A stretch of 64,000 bases of DNA from contig JAQFVV010006847.1 in the NCBI GenBank assembly GCA_028023455.1, forward strand, positions 1-64,000, written 5' to 3'. This DNA is from Epiperipatus broadwayi (taxonomy: Eukaryota; Onychophora; Udeonychophora; Euonychophora; Peripatidae). Position 1 is the first letter of the stretch. The number at the start of each line of letters is the position of its first letter. The notes below the pieces were generated by a model, which saw nothing but the letters and a program-made list of their open reading frames with translations, was not told the origin of the DNA and ran no database searches. The position numbers and the translations under genes were made by a program. This document shows, in pieces, positions 1 through 14,447 of the stretch.

Positions 1-3000
1 ATGAATGGAGATCAGACCCATGTAGCTCTCTGGCTTTTTATTCTGATTTTGAAGACATTATGTGTCTAAAAGATCCATGCTTGCAAGCTGAATAGATACT
101 GTTTCATAAACGCTCAGAGTTTGTGTTTAGATCTAGTTTCTAAAATGCCTGTCTTTCACTGACGATAGCAAATAGCTTGAAATTATGATCTGAAAGTGGA
201 ATTAAAGTTAGAGATAGGGCATGCATGCTTTGACATTTAAGTAAACAAACGGTTCATGGTGATTTTGGTAGAACGCCATCTGTTGACATAAATATAAACT
301 TGTTTTTTGTTTTTCATAAATGTACCTTTGATGTCTTTCTAGCAATGATATATATTGCAGAGGCTTCTACTATGTGGTGACGCTGAACTGAGATCAGAGC
401 CATGTTTCTATTTGGCTTGCAATGCTGATTTTGAAGACATTACATGTGTAAAAGGTTCACGCTTGCAAGCTGAATAGAAACTGTTTCATAAATGCTCAGA
501 GTTTGTGTTTAGATCTAGTTTCTAAAATTCCTGTCTTTCACTGACGATAGAAAATAGCTTGAAATCATGATCTGAAAGTGGAAGACGTGATAGAGATAGT
601 GAATGCATGCTCTAACGTTCATGTAAACAAACGCTTAACATTTTTTTGGTAGAACGCCATGTGTTGCTATGCTGATTTTCAAAACATTACGTGTCTAAAA
701 GATTCATGCTAGCAAGCTGAATAGAAACTGTTTCATAAATGCTCAGAGTTTGTGTTTAGATTTAGTTTCTAAAATTCCTGTCTTTCACTGACGATAGAAA
801 ATAGCTTGAAAAAATGATCTGAAACTGGAATTAAAGTTAAAGATAGTGAATGCATGCTCTGATGTTGATGTAAACAAACACTTGACAGTGTTTTTCACAG
901 AATGCCATCTGTTGACATAATGGTTTTTAATTTGTTTTTTGTTTTTCAAAAATGTACCTTTGAGGGCTTTCTAGCAATGATATATAATGCAGAGGCTTCT
1001 ACTATGTGGTGATGCTGAACTGAGATCAGACCCATGTAGCTATCTGGCTTGCTATGCTGATTTTGAAGACATTACATGTCTAAAAGAATCACACATGCAA
1101 GTTGAAAAGAAACTGTTTTGTAAACACTCAGAGTTTGTGTTTAGATCTAGTTTCTAAAACTCATGTCTTTCACTGACGATAGCAAATAGCTTGAAATCAT
1201 GATCTGAAAGTGGAATTAAAGTTAAAGATAGTGAATGCATGCTCTGACGTTTATGTAAACAAATACTTGTTGGTGTTTTTGGTAGAACGCCATCTGTTGA
1301 CATAAATGCAAGTGTTAGCAAGATATTAACTTTTTTTTTTTTTTTTTATAAATGTAACTTTGAGGTCTTTCTAGCAATGATATATATTGCAGAGGCTTCT
1401 ACTATGTGATAATGCTGAACTGAAATCAGACCTATGTAGCTATCTGGCTTGCTATGCTGATTTTGAAGATATTACGTGTCTAAAAAATTCACGCTTGCAA
1501 GCTGAATAGAAACTGTTTCCTAAACGCTCAGAGTTTGTGTTTAGATCTAGTTTCTCAAATTCCTGTCTTTCACTGACGATAAAAAATAGCTTGAAATCAT
1601 GATCTTAAAGTGGAATTAAAGTTAGAGATAGAGAATGCATGCTCTGACATTTATGTAAAGGAATGCTTGATGGTGTTTTTGGTAGAACACCATCTGTTGA
1701 CATAAATACAAGCATTAGCAAGTTTTTAACTTGTTTTTTGTTTTTCATAAATGTATCTTCTGGTGATGCTGAACTGAGATCAGACCCATGTAGCTATCTG
1801 ACTTGCTATGCTGATTTTGAAGACATTATGTGTCTAAAAGAATCACACTTGCAAGCTGAATAGAAACTATTTCATAAACGCTCAGAGTTTGTGTTTAGAT
1901 CTAGTTTCTAAAATTCCTGTCTTTCACTGACGATAGCAAATAGCTTGAAATCATGATCTGAAAGAAGAATTTAAGTTAGAGATAGTGAATGCATACTTTG
2001 ACGTTTATATAAACAAAGGCTTGACAGTGTTTTTGGTAGAACGCAATCGGTTGACATAAATACAAGCATTAGCAAGATTTTAACTTGTTTTTTATAAATG
2101 TACCTTGTGGTGATGCTGAACTGAGATCAGACCCATGTAGCTATCTGGCTTGCTATGCTGATTTAGAAGACATTCCGTGTCTAAAAGAATCACGCTTGCA
2201 AGCTGAATAGAAACTATTTCATAATCGCTCAGAGTTTGTGTTTAGATCTAGTTTCTAAAATTCCTGTCTTTCACTGACGATAGCAAATAGCTTGAAATCA
2301 TGATCTGAAAGTGGAATTAAAGTTAAAGATAGTGAATGCATGCTCTGACGTTTATGTAAACAAATGCTTGTCGGTGTTTTTGGTAGAATGCCATCTGTTG
2401 ACATAAATGCAAGTGTTAGCAAGTTTTTAAATGGTTTTTTGTTTTTTATAAATGTACCTTTGAGGTCTTTCTAGCAATGATATATAATGCAGAGGCTTCT
2501 ACTATGTGGTGATGCAGAAGTGAGATCAGACACATGTAACTATCTGGCTTGCAATGCTGATTTTGAAGACATTACATGTCTAAAAGAAACACGCTTGCAA
2601 GCTGAATAGAAACTGTTTCATAAACGCTCAGAGTTTGTATTTAGATCTAGTTTCTAAAATTCCTGTCTTTCACTGACGATAGAAAATAGCTTGAAATCAT
2701 GATCTGAAATTGGAATTAAAGTTAGAGATAGAGAATGCATGCTCTGACATTTATGTAAAGAAATGCTTGATGGTGTTTTTGGTAGAACACCATCTGTTGA
2801 CATAAATACAAGCATTAGCAAGTTTTTAACTTGTTTTTTGTTTTTCATAAATGTACTTTGTGGTGATGCTGAACTGAGATCAGACCCATGTAGCTATCTG
2901 GCTTGCTAAGCTGATTTTGAAGACATTACGTGCCAAAAAGAATCACGCTTGCAAGCTGAATAGAAACTGTTTCATAAATGCTCAGAGTTTGTGTTTAGAT

Positions 3001-6000
3001 CTAGTTTCTAAAATTTCTGTCTTTCACTGCCGATAGCAAATAGCTTGAAATCATGATCTGAAAGTGGAATTAAAGTTAGAGATAGGGAATGCATGCTCTG
3101 ATATTTATGTAAACAAACGCTTGATGGTGATTTTGGTAGAACACCATCTGTTGACATAAATACAAACTTGTATTTTGTTTTTCATAAATGTACCTTTGAG
3201 GTCATTCTAGCAATGATATATATTGCAGAGGCTTCTACTATGTGGTGATGCTGAACTGAGATCAGACCCATGTAGCTATCTGGCTTGCTATGCTGATTTT
3301 GAAGATATTACATGTTTAAAAGATTCACGCTTGCAAGCTGAATAGAAACTGTTTCATAAACGCTCAGAGTTTGTGTTTAGATCTAGTTTCTAAAATTCCT
3401 GTCTTTCACTGATAATAGCAAAAAGCTTGAAATCATGATCTGAAAGTGGAATTAAAGTTGGAGATAGGGAATACATGCTCTGACATTTATTTAAACAAGC
3501 GCTTGATGGTGTGTTTGGTAGAACGCCATCTGTTGACATAAATACAAGCGTTAGCAAGTTTTTAACTTGTTTTTTGTTATTCATAAATGTAACTTTGACG
3601 TCTTTCTAGCAATTATATATATTGCAGAGGCTTCTACTATGTGGTGATGCTGAACTGAAATCAGACCCATGTAGCTATCTGGCTTGCTATGCTGATTTTG
3701 AAGATATTATGTGTCTAAAAGATTCACGCTTGCAAGCTGAATAGAAACTGTTTCATAAACGCTCAGAGTTTGTGTTTTGATGTAGTTTCTAAAATTCCTG
3801 TCTTTCACTGATAATAGAAAATAGCTTGAAATCGTGATCTGAAAGTGGATTTAAAGTTAGAGATAAGGAATGCATGCTTTGACATTTATGTAAACAAATG
3901 CTTGATGGTGATTTTGGTATAACGCCATCTGTTGACATAAATACAAACTTGTTTTTTGTTTTTCATAAATGTACCTTTGAGGTCTTTCTAGCAATGATAT
4001 ATATTGCAGAGGCTTCTACTATGTGGTGACGCTGAACTGTGATCAGACCCATGTAGCTATCTGGCTTGCTGATTTTGAAGAAATTATGTGTCTAAAAGAT
4101 TCATGCTTGCAAGCTGAATAGACACTGTTTCATAAACGCTCAGAGTTTGTGTTTAGATCTAGTTTCTAAAATTTCTGTCTTTCACTGATGATAGCAAATA
4201 GCTTGAAATCATGATCTGAAAGTGGAAATAAAGTTAAAGAAAGTGAATGCATGCTCTGACGTTTATGTAAACAAACGCTTGACAGTGTTTTTGGTAGAAC
4301 GCCATCTGTTGACATAAATACAAGCGTTAGCAAGTTTTTAACTTGTTTTTTGTTTTTCATAAATGTAACTTTGACGTCTTTCTAGCAATGATATATATTG
4401 CAGAGGCTTCTACTATGTGGTGATTCTGAACTGAGATCAGACCCATGTAGCTCTCTGGCTTTTTATTCTGATTTTGAAGACATTATGTGTCTAAAAGATT
4501 CATGCTTGCAAGCTGAATAGATACTGTTTCATAAACGCTCAGAGTTTGTGTTTAGATCAAGTGTTTAAAATTCCTGTTTTTCACTGACAATAGCAAATAG
4601 CTTGAAATCATGATCTGAAAGTGGAAATAAAGTTAAAGAAAGTGAATGCATGCTCTGACGTTTATGAAAAGAAATGCTTGTCGGTGTTTTTGGTAGAACA
4701 CCATCTGTTGACATAAACAAGTGTTAGCAAGTTTTTAACTTGTTTATTTGTTTTTCATAAATGTAACTTTGAGGGGTTTCTAGAAATGATATATATTGCA
4801 GAAGCTTCTGACTATGTGGTGATGCTGAACTGAGATCAGACCCATGTAGCTCTCTGGCTTGCTATGCTGATTTTGAAGACATTACATGTCTAAAAGATTC
4901 ACGCTTGCAAGCTGAATAGAAACTGTTTCATAAACGCTCAGAGTTTGTGTTTAGATCTAGTTTCTAAAATTCCTGTCTTTCACTGACGATAGCAAATAGC
5001 TTGAAATCATGATCTGAAAGTGGAATTAAAGTTAAAGATAGTGAATGCATGCTCTGACGTTTATGTAAACAAATGCTTGTCGGTGTTTTTGGTAGAATGC
5101 CATCTGTTGACATAAATACAACCGTTAGCAAGTTTTTAACTTGTTTTTTGTTTTTCATAAATGTACCTTTGAGGTCTTTCTAGCAATGATATATATTGCA
5201 GAGGCTTCTACTATGTGGTGATGCTGAACTGAGATCAGACCCATGTAGCTATCTGGCTTGCTATGCTGAGTTTGAAGACATTATGTGTCTAAAAGATTCA
5301 CGCTTGCAAGCTGAATAGAAACTGTTTCATAAACGCTCAGAGTTTGTGTTTAGATCTAGTTTCTAAAATTCCTGTCTTTCACTGACGATAGCAAATAGCT
5401 TGAAATCATGATCTGAAAAAATTATTTAAGTTAGAGATACTGAATGCATACTCTGACGTTTATATAAACAAACGCTAGTCAGTGTTTTTGGTAGAACGCC
5501 ATCTGTTGACATAAATACAAGCATTAGCAAGTTTTTAACTTGTTTTTTTTTTTCATAAATGTACGTTTGAGATGCTTAACTTGTTTTTTATAAATGTACG
5601 TTGTGGTGATGCTGAACTGAGATCAGACCCATGTAGCTATCTGGCTTGCTATGCTGATTTTGAAGACATTACGTGCCAAAAAGAATCACACTTGCAAGCT
5701 GAATAGGAACTATTTCATAAATGCTCAGAGTTTGTGTTTAGATCTAGTTTTTAAAATTTCTGTCTTTCACTGCCGATAGCAAATAGCTTGAAATCATGAT
5801 CTGAAAGTGGAATTAAAGTTAGAGATAGGGAATGCATGCTCTGACATTTATGTAAACAAACGCTTGATGGTGATTTTGGTAGAACACCATCTGTTGACAT
5901 AAATACAAACTTGTATTTTGTTTTTCATAAATGTACCTTTGAGGTCATTCTAGCAATGATATATATTGCAGAGGCTTCTACTATGTGGTGATGCTGAACT

Positions 6001-9000
6001 GAGATCAGACCCATGTAGCTATCTGGCTTGCTATGCTGATTTTGAAGATATTACATGTCTAAAAGATTCACGCTTCTAAGCTAAATGGAGAGTGTTTCAT
6101 AAACGCTCAGAGTTTGTGTTTAGATCTTGTTTCTAAAATTCCTGTCTTTCACTGATAATAGCAAAAAGCTTGAAATCATGATCTGAAAGTGGAATTAAAG
6201 TTGGAGATAGGGAATACATGCTCTGACATTTATGTAAACAAACGCTTGATGGTGTTTTTGGTAGAACGCCATCTGTTGACATAAATACAAGCGTTAGCAA
6301 GTTTTTAACTTGTTTTTTGTTTTTTATAAATGTACCTTGTGGAGATGCTGAACTGAGATCAGACCCATGTAGCTATCTGGCTTGCTATGCTGATTTTGAA
6401 GACATGATGCGTCTAAAAGACTCACACTTGCAAGCTGAATAGAAACTATTTCATAAACGCTCAGAGTTTGTGTTTAGATCTAGTTTCTAAAATTCCTGTC
6501 TTTCACTGACGAAAGAAAATAGCTTGAAATCATGATCTGAAAGTGGAATTTAAATTAGAGATAGTGAATGCATGCTCTGAAGTTTATATAAACAAATGCT
6601 TGATGGCGATTTTGGTAAAACGCCATCTGTTGACATAAATACAAACTTGTTTTTTTGTTTTTCATAAATGTCTTTTTGAGGTCTTTCTAGCAATGATATA
6701 TATTGCAGAGGCTTCTACTATGTGGTGATGCTGAACTGTGATCAGACCCATGTAGCTATCTGGCTAGCTGATTTTGAAGAAATTATGTGTCTAAAAGATT
6801 CACGCTTGCAAGCTGAATAGACACTGTTTCATAAACGCTCAGAGTTTGTGTTTAGATCTAGTTTCTAAAATTCCTGTCTTTCACTGAGGATAGCAAATAG
6901 CTTGAAATCATGATCTGAAAGTGGAATTAAAGTTAGAGATAGGGAATACATGCTCTGATGTTGATGTAAACAAATGCTTGACAGTGTTTTTGGTAGAATG
7001 CCATCTGTTGACATAAATACAAGCATTAGCAAGTTTTTAATTTGTTTTTTGTTTTTCAAAAATGTACCTTTGAGGGCTTTCTAGCAATGATATATAATGC
7101 AGAGGCTTCTACTATGTGGTGATGCTGAACTGAGATCAGACCCATGTAGCTATCTGGCTTGCTATGCTGATTTTGAAGACATTACATGTCTAAAAGAATC
7201 ACGCTTGCAAGCTGAATAGAAACTGTTTCATAAACGCTCAGAGTTTGTGTTTAGATCTAGTTTCTAAAATTCCTGTCTTTCACTGACGATAGCAAATAGC
7301 TTGAAATCATGATCTGAAAGTGGAATTTAAGTTAGAGATAGTCAATGCATACTCTGACATTTATATAAACAAATGCTTGTCGGTGTTTTTGGTAGATCGC
7401 CATCTGTTGACATAAATGCAAGCGTTAGCAAGTTTTTAACTTGTTTTTTGTTTTTCATAAATGTACCTTTGAGGTCTTTCTAGCAATGATATATATTGCA
7501 GAGGCTTCTACTATGTGGTGATGCTGAACTGAAATCAGACCCATGTAGCTATCTGGCTTGCTATGCTGAGTTTGAAGACATTACGTGTCTAAAAGATTCA
7601 CGCTTGCAAGCTGAATAGAAACTGTTTCATAAACGCTCAGAGTTTGTGTTTAGATCTAGTTTCTAAAATTCCTGTCTTTCACTGACGATAGCAAATAGCT
7701 TGAAATCATGATCTGAAAGTGGAATTAAAGTTAGAGATAGTGAATGCATGCTCTGACATTTATGTAAACAAATGCTTGATGGTGTTTTTGGTAGAACGCC
7801 ATCTGTTGACATAAATACAAATTTGTTTTTTGTTTTTCATAAATGTACCTTTGAGGTCTTTCTAGCAATGATATATATTGCAGAGGCTTCTACTATGTGG
7901 TGATGCTGAACTGAGATCAGACACATGTAGCTATCTGGCTTGCTATGCTGATTTTGAAGAAATTATGTGTCTAAAAGATTCATGCTTGCAAGCTGAATAG
8001 ACACTGTTTCATAAACGCTCAGAGTTTGTGTTTAGATCTAGTTTCTAAAATTCCTGTCTTTCACTGACGATAGAAAATAGCTTGAAATCATGATCTGAAA
8101 TTGGAATTAAAGTTAGAGATAGAGAATGCATGCTCTGACATTTATGTAAAGAAATGCTTGATGGTGTTTTTGGTAGAACACCATCTGTTGACATAAATAC
8201 AAGCATTAGCACGTTTTTAACTTGTTTTTTGTTTTTCATAAATGTACCTTGTGGTGATGCTGAACTGAGATCAGACCCATGTAGCTATCTGGCTTGCTAT
8301 GCTGATTTTGAAGACATTATGTGTCTAAAAGAATCACGCTTGCAAGCTGAATAGAAACTGTTTCATAAACGCTCAGAGTTTGTGTTTAGATCTAGTTTCT
8401 AAAATTCCTGTCTTTCACTGACGATAGCAAATAGCTTGAAATCATGATCTGAAAGTGGAATTAAAGTTAGAGATAGTGAATGCATGCTCTGACGTTTATG
8501 TAAACAAACGCTTGACAGTGTTTTTGGTAGAACGCCATCTGTTGACATAAATACAAGCATTAGCAAGTTTTTAACTTGTTTTTTCATAAATGTACCTTTG
8601 AGGACTTTTTAGAAGATATTTTGGAGGGGTTCTGTGGTGATGCTGAACTGAGATCAGACCCATGTAGCTATCTGGCTTGCTATGCTGATTTTGAAGACAT
8701 TATGTGTCTAAAAGATTCACGCTTGCAAGCTGAATAGGAACTGTTTCATAAACGCTCAGAGTTTGTGTTTAGATCTAGTTTCTAAAATTCCTGTCTTTCA
8801 CTGACGATAGCAAATAGCTTGAAATCATGATCTGAAAGTGGAATTAAAGTTAGAGATAGGGAATGCATGCTCTGACATTTATGTAAACAAACGCTTGATG
8901 GTGATTTTGGTAGAACACCATCTGTTGACATAAATACAAACTTGTATTTTGTTTTTCATAAATGTACCTTTGAGGTCTTTCTAGCAATGATATATATTGC

Positions 9001-12000
9001 AGAGGCTTCTACTATGTGGTGATGCTGAACTGAGATCAGACCCATGTAGCTATCTGGCTTGCTATGCTGATTTTGAAGACATTACGTGTCTAAAAGATTC
9101 ACGCTTGCAAGCTGAATAGAGACTGTTTCATAAACGCTCAGAGTTTGTGTTTAGATCTAGTTTCTAAAATTCCTGTCTTTCACTGATGATAGCAAATAGC
9201 TTGAAATCATGATCTGAAAGTGGAATTAAAGTTAGAGATAGTGAATGCATGCTCTGACATTTATGTAAACAAACGCTTGATGGTGTTTTTGGTAGAACGC
9301 CATCTGTTGACATAAATACAAGCGTTAGCAAGTTTTTGACTTGTTTTTTGTTATTCATAAATGTACTTTGAGGTCTTTCTAGCAATGGTATATATTGCAG
9401 ATGGTTCTACTATGTGGTGATGCTGAAATGAAATCAGTCCCATGTAGCTATCTGGCTTGCTGATTTTGAAAAAATTACATGTCTAAAAGATTCATGCTTG
9501 CAAGCTGAATAGAAACTGTTACATAAACGCTCAGAGTTTGTGTTTAGATCTAGTTTCTAAAATTCCTGTCTTTCACTTATGATAGCAAGTAGCTTGAAAT
9601 CATGATCTGAAAGTGGAATTAAAGTTAGAGATAGGGAATGCATGCTTTGACATTTATGTAAACAAACGCTTGATGGTGATTTTGGTAGAACGCCATCTGT
9701 TGACATTAAATACAAACTTGTTTTTTGTTTTTCATAAATGTACCTTTGAGGTCTTTCTAGCAATGATATATATTGCAGAGGCTTCTACTATGTGGTGACG
9801 CTGAACTGTGATCAGACCCATGTAGCTATCTGGCTTGCTGATTTTGAAGAAATTATGTGTCTAAAAGATTCATGCTTGCAAGCTGAATAGAAACTGTTTC
9901 ATAAACGCTCAGAGTTTGTGTTTAGATCTAGTTTCTAAAATTCCTGTCTTTCACTGATGATAGCAAATAGCTTGAAATCATGATCTGAAAGTGGAATTAA
10001 AGTTAGAGATAGTGAATGCATGCTCTGACGTTTATGAAAAGAAATGCTTGACAGTGTTTTTGGTAGAACACCATCTGTTGACATAAATACAAGTGTTAGC
10101 AAGTTTTTAACTTGTTTATTTGTTTTTCATAAATGTAACTTTGAGGGGTTTCTAGAAATGATATATATTGCAGAAGCTTCTGACTTTGTGGTGATGCTGA
10201 ACTGAGATCAGACCCATGTAGCTATCTGGCTTTTTATTTTGATTTTGAAGAAACTACATGTCTAAAAGATTCACAATTGCAAGCTGAATAGACACTGTTT
10301 CATAAACACTCAGAGTTTGTGTTTAGATCTAGTTTCTAAAATTCCTGTCTTTCACTGACGATAGCAAATAGCTTGAAATCATGATCTGAAAGTGGAATTA
10401 AAGTTAGAGATAAGGAATACATGCTCTGATGTTGATGTAAACAAATGCTTGACAGTGTTTTTGGTAGAATGCCATCTGTTGACATAAATACAAGCATTAG
10501 CAAGTTTTTAACTTGTTTTTTGTTTTTCAAAAATATACCTTTGAGGGCTTTCTAGCAAAGATACATATTGCAGAGGCTTCTATTATGTGGTGATGCTGAA
10601 CTGAGATCAGACCCGTGTAGCTATCTGGCTTGCTGATTTTGAAAAAATTACATGTCTAAAAGATTCACGCTTGCAAGCTGAATAGAAACTGTTTCATAAA
10701 CGCTCAGAGTTTGTGTTTAGATCTAGTTTCTAAAATTCCTGTCTTTCACTGACGATAGAAAATAGCTTGAAATCATGATCTGAAAGTGGAATTAAAGTTA
10801 AAGATAGTGAATGCATGCTCTGACGTTTATGTAAACAAATGCTTGTTGGTGTTTTTGGTAGAACGCCATCTGTTGACATAAATATAAGCATTAGCAAGTT
10901 TTAGCAATGATATAAATTGCAGAAGCTTCTACAATGTTGGTGATTCTGAACTGAGATCAGACCCATGTAGCTCTCTGGCTTGCTATGCAGATTTTGAAGA
11001 CATTATGTGTCTAAAAGATTCACACTTGCAAGCTGAATAGAAACTGTTTCATAAACACTCAGTTTGTGTTTAGATGTAGTTGCTAAAATTCCTGTCTTTC
11101 ACTGTCGATAGAAAATAGCTTGAAATCATGATCTGAAAATCAAATTAAAGTTAGAGATAGAGAATGGATGCTCTAACGTTGATGTAAACAAACACTTGAC
11201 AGTGTTTTCCACAGAATGCCATCTGTTGACATAAATACAAGCATTAGCAAGTTTTTAATTTGTTTTTTGTTTTTCAAAAATGTACCTTTGAGGGCTTTCT
11301 AGCAATGATATATAATGCAGAGGCTTCTACTATGTGGTGATGCTGAACTGAGATCAGACCCATGTAGCTATCTGGCTTGCTATGCTGATTTTGAAGACAT
11401 TACGTGTCTAAAAGATTCACGCTTGCAAGCTGAATAGAAACTGTTTCATAAACGCTCAGAGTTTGTGTTTAGATCTAGTTTCTAAAATTCCTATCTTTCG
11501 CTGACGATAGTAAATAGCTTGAAATCATGATCTGAAAGGGAAATTAAAGTTAAAGATAGAGAATGCATGCTCTGACAATTATGTAAACAAATTCTTGACA
11601 GTCATCTTGGTAGAACGCCATCTGTTGAAATAAATACAAGCATTATCAAGTTTTTAACTTGTTTTTTGTTTTTCATAAATGTACCTTGTGGAGATGCTGA
11701 ACTGAGATCAGACCCATGTAGCTATCTGGCTTGCTATGCTGATTTTGAAGACATGACGCGTCTAAAAGACTCACACTTGCAAGCTGAATAGAAACTATTT
11801 CATAATCGTCAAGAGTTTATGTTAGTTTCTAAAATTCCTGTCTTTCACTGACGAAACAAAATAGCTTGAAATCATGATCTGAAAGTGGAATTTAAGTTAG
11901 AGATAGTGAATGCATGCTCTGAAGTTTATATAAACAAATGCTTGATGGCGATTTTGGTAAAACGCCATCTGTTGACATAAATAGTGTTCAAGTTTTTAAC

Positions 12001-14366
12001 TTGTTTTTTTGTTTTTCATAAATGTCTCTTTGAGGTCTTTCTAGCAATGATATATATATATATTGCAGAGGCTTCTACTATGTGGTGATGCTGAACTGAG
12101 ATCAGACCCATGTAGCTATCTCTGGCTATGCTGATTTTGAAGACATTATGTGTCTAAAAGATTCACGCTTGCAAGCTGAATAGACACTGTTTCATAAACG
12201 CTCAGAGTTTGTGTTTAGATCTAGTTTCTAAAATTCCTGTCTTTCACTGATGATAGCAAATAGCTTGAAATCATGATCTGAAAGTGGAATTAAAGTTAGA
12301 GATAGGGAATGCATGCTCTGATGTTGATGTAAACAAATGCTTGACAGTGTTTTTGGTAGAATGCCATCTGTTGACATAAATACAAGCATTAGCAAGTTTT
12401 TAACTTGTTTTTTGTTTTTCAAAAATGTACCTTTGAGGGCTTTCTAGCAATGATATATATTGCAGAGGCTTCTATTATGTGGTGATGCTGAACTGAGATC
12501 AGATCCATGTAGCTATCTAGCTTGCTGTGCTGATTTTGAAAAAATTACATGTCTAAAAGATTCACGCTTGCAAGCTGAATAGAAACTGTTTCATAAACGC
12601 TCAGAGTTTGTGTTTAGATCTAGTTTCTAAAATTCCTGTCTTTCACTGACGATAGCAAATAGCTTGAAATCATGATCTGAAAGTGGAATTAAAGTTAAAG
12701 ATAGTGAATGCATGCTCTGACGTTTATGTAAACAAATGCTTGTTGGTGTTTTTGGTAGAACGCCATCTGTTGACATAAATACAAGCAAATTAACTTGTTT
12801 TTTGTTTTTCATAAATGTACCTTTGAGGTCTTTCTAGCAATGATATATATTGCAGAGGCTTCTACTATGTGGTGATTCTGAACTGAGATCAGACCCATGT
12901 AGCTCTCTGGCTTGCTATGCTGATTTTGAAGACATTATGTGTCTAAAAGATTCACGCTTGCAAGCTGAATAGAAACTGTTTCATAAACGCTCAGAGTTTG
13001 TGTTTAGATCTAGTTTCTAAAATTCCTGTCTTTCACTGACGATAGCAAATAGCTTGAAATCATGATCTGAAAGTGGAATTAAAGTTAGAGATAGGGAATA
13101 CATGCTCTGACGTTGATGTAAACAAATGCTTGACAGTGTTTTTGGTAGAATGCCATCTGTTGACATAAATACAAGCATTAGCAAGTTTTTAATTTGTTTT
13201 TTGTTTTTCAAAAATGTACCTTTGAGGGCTTTCTAGCAATGATATATAATGCAGAGGCTTCTACTATGTGGTGATGCTGAACTGAGATCAGACCCATGTA
13301 GCTATCTGGCTTGCTATGCTGATTTTGAAGATATTATGTGTCTAAAAGATTCACGCTTGCAAGCTGAATAGAAACTGTTTCATAAACGCTCAGAGTTTGT
13401 GTTTTGATCTAGTTTCTAAAATTCCTGTCTTTCACTGATGATAGAAAATAGCTTGAAATCGTGATCTGAAAGTGGAATTAAAGTTAAAGATAGAGAATGC
13501 ATGCTCTGACGTTTATGTAAACAAATGCTTGATGGTGTTTTTGGTAGAACGCCATCTGTTGACATAAATACAAGTGTTAGCAAGTTTTTAATTTGTTTTT
13601 TGTTTTTTATAAATGTACCTTTGAGGTCATTCTAGAAAATGATATATATTGCAGAGGCTTCTACTATGTGGTGATTCTGAACTGATATCAGATCCATGAA
13701 GCTCTCTGGCTTGCTATGCTGGTTTTGAAGACATTACATGTCTAAAAGATTCATGCTTGCAAGCTGAATAGAAACAGTTTCATAAACGCTCAGACTTTGT
13801 GTTTAGATCTAGTTTCTAAAATTCCTGTCTTTCACTGATGATAGCAAATAGCTTGAAATGATGATCTGAAAGTGTAATTTAAGTTAGAGATAGTGAATGC
13901 GTGCTCTGACATTTATGTAAACAAATGCTTGTCAATGTTTTTGGTATAATGCCATCTGTTGACCTAAATACAAGCATTAGCAAGTTTTTAACTTGTTTTT
14001 TGTTTTTCATAAATGTACCTTTGAGGTCTTTCTAGCAATGATATATATTGCAGAGGCTTCTACTATGTGGCGATGGTGAACTGAGATCAGACCCATGTAG
14101 CTATCTGGCTTGCTATGCTGATTTTGAAGACATTACATGTCTAAAAGATTCACGCTTGCAAGCTGAATAGCAACTGTTTCATAAATGCTCAGAGTTTGTG
14201 GTTGGATCTATTTTTTTATTCCTGTCCTTCACTGACGATAGCAAATAGCTTGAAATCATGATCTGAAGGTGGAAATTAAAGTTAAGAGATAGTGAATGAT
14301 TGCTCTGACTTTTATGTAAACAAAAAACTACACTTGACTGTGTTTTTGGTAGAATGCCATCTTTTG

Positions 14367-14368
<2 letters not shown>
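1..14368. repeat. Satellite array, about 400 bp monomer, about 38 copies
   Basis: Head-to-tail tandem repeat that fills the window from base 1, so its left edge is outside. The block CGCTCAGAGTTTGTG recurs about every 350-400 bp (for example near 115, 1528, 3361, 5335, 7235, 9135, 10705, 12598, 13386), about 38 times. Three length classes are visible: about 400 bp; about 380 bp, lacking roughly 18 bp around GCGTTAGCAAG; and about 354 bp, lacking roughly 46 bp around CTAGCAATGATATATATTGC. One unit near 500-740 is only about 247 bp. Each unit holds short palindromes (GCTTGCAAGC, GCATGC, CAAGTTTTTAACTTG). Short open frames of 61-73 codons on the minus strand recur in many units in the same register, but they are set by the repeat and show no known domain. 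The last unit, from about 14180, is diverged and runs into a (TA)n tract. Confidence 0.97.
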
Positions 14369-14439
<71 letters not shown>

Positions 14440-14447
14440 TGTATATA
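14369..14447. repeat. (TA)n microsatellite with internal palindrome at the satellite edge
   Basis: An almost pure AT/TA run directly follows the last satellite unit. Within it, ATTCAT at 14405-14410 and ATGAAT at 14435-14440 enclose twelve AT repeats, giving a perfect 36 bp palindrome. It marks the end of the array. Confidence 0.95.

Noticed and set aside
1-14368. Dozens of 60-73 codon frames as a family of small genes
   Set aside because: They lie in the same register of a tandem satellite, are broken in many units, and show no signal or domain.
1-14368. Regular repeats as a CRISPR array
   Set aside because: The repeated unit is about 400 bp with no alternation of short repeats and unique spacers, and the context is eukaryotic.
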